From an uncultured Bacteroidales bacterium (GTDB lineage Bacteria; Bacteroidota; Bacteroidia; Bacteroidales; UBA932): DNA of 32,310 nucleotides. Position 1 is the stretch's first letter. Each line of letters starts with the position of its first letter. Shown one piece after another: positions 30,236 through 32,310 of this stretch. The notes beneath the pieces were generated by a model. That model searched no databases. It was given only the letters and a program-made list of their open reading frames with translations, and had not been told where the DNA came from. The DNA is taken from contig CAJOHK010000019.1 in NCBI GenBank assembly GCA_905234285.1, positions 34,290 to 66,599 of the forward strand, in the 5' to 3' direction. Both the position numbers and the translations under genes were made by a program.

Positions 30236-31594
30236 TTATCCTTGAAAAGCCCCCACGAATAGGATAGTTCCGGTACTCTTCTCGGTGATTACATATACAA
30301 ATGGATGATCGGCATAAAACTCGGTGGGCGTAGGAATATCTTCTCCCGTATCCGTTGCCCCCATTTCTACATCGGTGACTGCTGCCGCCTCAATGCCACC
30401 TTCGTCCAAAACAATCCGTGACTTCTGTATGACGTCATATATATAGCCTGTTACGCCATAATCGAACATGTTATCGAACTGTGCATTGGCTGTGAAAGCC
30501 CGAGTCATTCCCTGTTCTTCCAGAATTGACTTTAACTCATAAGAGCTGCTGATTTCGAACTTGGGTAAACGGAACAATACTTCCCGCCGCTCCGTTTGTG
30601 AAAGAAGTTCCAACCATGACATTTGATTTAACTCATTGAGCAAGGCCTTAAGGCCGTTGTTGTCTTTAGGAAGAAGGATGGCTATATTGAAAAGACTTTT
30701 TGTTCCGAGAGGCAGTAAAGCCATGCGGTAAGAGCCAAAGTCGGAATAATCCAAATAGGTCTGTGTGCAAAGATAGTCTACATTTATATCGCCGCGAGTT
30801 GAATGGAATACTCCGTTTTTGAATACTTGGTATGACGAGAACTGAGTCGTCCAATCGGCTTTGAAATAAAGAACATTCAACAGATAGGCCGCGGTGAGAT
30901 TGAATTCTTTCTCGTCCAAGAGATACGGGATTAACCCGTGGGTATTCTCATAGCACCAGTCATTCACCACTTTTATCACCTTTTCTGCCTGCGTAAAATC
31001 CATGTTCTGAACAGGTGCATAGTAATAAGAGCCCATGTCCAGCTGGTATTTCTCCTGAAGGGGAAAGTCTTTGTTTACGATCAAGGCATCGGCCATTTGC
31101 AACTGAACACTGAGATCAATAGCCAGGAGTTGTTCTAACAAGATTTTTGTATAGAGGTTCATGTTTTCCACACCGGCCTGGGGAAATCCTAGCAGGGCCT
31201 GCATCTCCTGCAGTGTTTCTCCAGATGCGCCCGCTGCGGCCATGGATAAAGCAACCTGAAGGCTTAAGGGAGATGCCACAAACGAGGCATCTTCATATAA
31301 GGCTGGAATAAGGCCCAACGCAAAATGGTTAGCGCCCTTGTTATAGGCGATCTCTGTTTCAGAAAGGTGAATAGATTCAATCTCTTCGGTAATAACTGGA
31401 CTGAAAGACTTCAAGGGCTTCACCTCGGAAACAACCGGAGTTTGCTCTGGCTTTTCCTCGGGCTTTTCTGTATTATCTGTCTTTTCCTCAGAGTCTTGCG
31501 AAATGGCGGGTTCCTGTGAGAGTTTCGTTTGCCCGCATCCAAATAGCATAATACCACACGCAAATAGGGCGAGTATAGTTTTAAAAGTTCTCAT
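30236..31594 (-). CDS. Serpin-family protease inhibitor, lipoprotein
   Basis: 452 residues from MRTFKTILALFACGIMLFGC with a lipobox ending LFGC. A Glu/Lys/Pro-rich linker (SEEKTDNTEKPEEKPEQTP) spaces the fold from the membrane. The serpin domain shows SPLSLQVALSMAAAGASGET, ALIVNKDFPLQEKY, the N-x-x-YFKA-W-T region (LLNVLYFKADWTTQF) and PFVYVITEKSTGTILFVGAF at the C-terminus. The reactive-centre hinge DEGGIEAAAVTDVEMG keeps the small-residue pattern of inhibitory serpins. It is five bases after the C10 peptidase gene. The region is visibly poorer in GC than the rest of the window. The start is taken at the Met nearest the signal peptide; an upstream in-frame codon adds ten residues. Confidence 0.92.
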   Translation of the reverse strand: MRTFKTILALFACGIMLFGCGQTKLSQEPAISQDSEEKTDNTEKPEEKPEQTPVVSEVKPLKSFSPVITEEIESIHLSETEIAYNKGANHFALGLIPALYEDASFVASPLSLQVALSMAAAGASGETLQEMQALLGFPQAGVENMNLYTKILLEQLLAIDLSVQLQMADALIVNKDFPLQEKYQLDMGSYYYAPVQNMDFTQAEKVIKVVNDWCYENTHGLIPYLLDEKEFNLTAAYLLNVLYFKADWTTQFSSYQVFKNGVFHSTRGDINVDYLCTQTYLDYSDFGSYRMALLPLGTKSLFNIAILLPKDNNGLKALLNELNQMSWLELLSQTERREVLFRLPKFEISSSYELKSILEEQGMTRAFTANAQFDNMFDYGVTGYIYDVIQKSRIVLDEGGIEAAAVTDVEMGATDTGEDIPTPTEFYADHPFVYVITEKSTGTILFVGAFQG

Positions 31595-31598
31595 GGGG

Positions 31599-32237
31599 TT
31601 AAGAATTATTTGGAGAAAAACCATAAATCATGTAGTCCACCGATGTATATACATAGCCTACATCCCAAGAGATAACATCCGTATTAAACCATATAGTTTC
31701 TCCTCCAGATGTCATATATGATCCATTCCAACCCCAATTAATACCAAGATGACGAGATGTCATTTCTGTGGTGGTTTCGTATTTATACTCGTATGGAAAC
31801 TCTAGGGATCCGCAGGGAATGGCCTTTAGTCTCTTAAAAACTCGAGATACAGTTTGATAGTGCTCTTTACATGCATCTGCAACAACACCATGCGCTCCCC
31901 CATTTCTACTAATAAGAAGAAAAACTGGCATTTGATTAACAATAATCTGATCAGCAATAATATGGAAATCAATATTTGAGCTACTGATACTGTTTATTGA
32001 ATAATAGCTTGACAAAGCGGAACCAATTGGCGATACGTATGCATACGTTGAATTGCTGTAATACATAGCACCTATGTATAATCCAATTTGTGTCATTAGT
32101 GTGGAAACAGAAGCAAATGAGCCAGAATCACTACTGTATAGCGACATGTTGCTCCAAGTTGATGAAAGAAACGTTGTTATATCAAACGAAACGTCTTCTG
32201 GTTGCAAAATAATATAGGGATTGTCGTTTAATGTTTT
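31599..32237 (-). pseudogene. C10 family cysteine peptidase (streptopain-like), 3' part only
   Basis: About 212 codons in one open frame from just after a TAA at 32238-32240. The sequence matches the second half of C10 peptidases: the catalytic-His region VFLLISRNGGAHGVVADAC and the aromatic INWGWNGSYMTSGGETIWF near the C-terminus. The first half, with the catalytic Cys (usually AGCVATA), is missing, and no ATG lies at the 5' end of the frame (TTG at 32207 is the first candidate start). So the gene is cut or interrupted near 32220-32240. Composition is AT-rich and Ser/Tyr-rich, unlike the neighbours further left. It directly precedes the serpin gene. Confidence 0.75.
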
Positions 32238-32310
32238 TTATTTGAGTCGTGCGGGAGCCATCCCTTGTTGCTGACGCATCAAACTCGTCGTTTTATACTG
32301 TTTGGTCGCC
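32238..32310 (-). other. Partial reading frame at the right window edge
   Basis: About 24 codons open to the window edge and ending in TAA, reading ...SLMRQQQGMAPARLK. It is in frame with the peptidase fragment but does not resemble the C10 family. It may be the C-terminus of another gene, possibly one on an inserted element that split the peptidase. Too short to identify. Confidence 0.3.

Overview
The window looks like a chromosomal segment from a high-GC member of the Bacteroidota, most likely Bacteroidales. The reasons are: -7 boxes of the TAnnTTTG type (for example 8539-8546, 11418-11425, 16133-16140, 28089-28096) instead of an E. coli-type -10; a type III glutamine synthetase (GlnN); lipoproteins with Bacteroidales-style lipoboxes; and the small membrane protein upstream of mutL. 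Most genes are housekeeping genes. I cannot name the genus.

Layout. Positions 1-2180 are disturbed: an intergenic left edge, a LiaF-like membrane protein on the minus strand, a broken 5'-nucleotidase lipoprotein gene, and then about 500 bp of repeats with no convincing gene. Positions 2181-3983 carry a zinc-ribbon protein, a small helical protein, ispF and a lipoprotein. Positions 3986-8520 form a minus-strand run: small membrane protein, mutL, rhomboid protease, a frameshifted endonuclease/exonuclease/phosphatase gene, and tsaC. Positions 8704-11357 hold ahcY-nhaA (minus), facing away from fabG-rsmE (plus, 11440-12974). comF, a histidine-rich P1B-type metal ATPase, a Xaa-Pro aminopeptidase and a DUF456 membrane protein follow. 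From 28061 down to 19353 runs a long minus-strand cluster, guaB-guaA-glnN-pyrG, then a 565-residue unknown membrane protein and a GNAT acetyltransferase; a lipoprotein with its own promoter lies downstream. The right end has a secreted protein, an apt-type phosphoribosyltransferase, a hemerythrin-LuxR regulator, and an AT-richer patch with a lipoprotein serpin and the 3' part of a C10 cysteine peptidase.

How the genes work together. guaB, guaA, glnN and pyrG are joined by gaps of 12 bases or less, or overlap. They put glutamine synthesis next to two glutamine-consuming amidotransferases of GMP and CTP synthesis. ahcY/nhaA and mutL/rhomboid are each coupled through a shared TAATG. The serpin and C10 peptidase look like an inhibitor/protease pair, although the peptidase is cut.

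The least explained content is non-coding. Six copies of an exactly 102-bp palindromic element share a central AGTCCGGC hairpin that shows covariation. A second palindromic family has ends GGAAG(G/A)(G/A)ATACCCTCC. A cluster of degenerate GGACNNNGTCC palindromes sits at the point where the nucleotidase gene breaks off. No CRISPR array, tRNA, rRNA or autonomous transposase gene was recognised.
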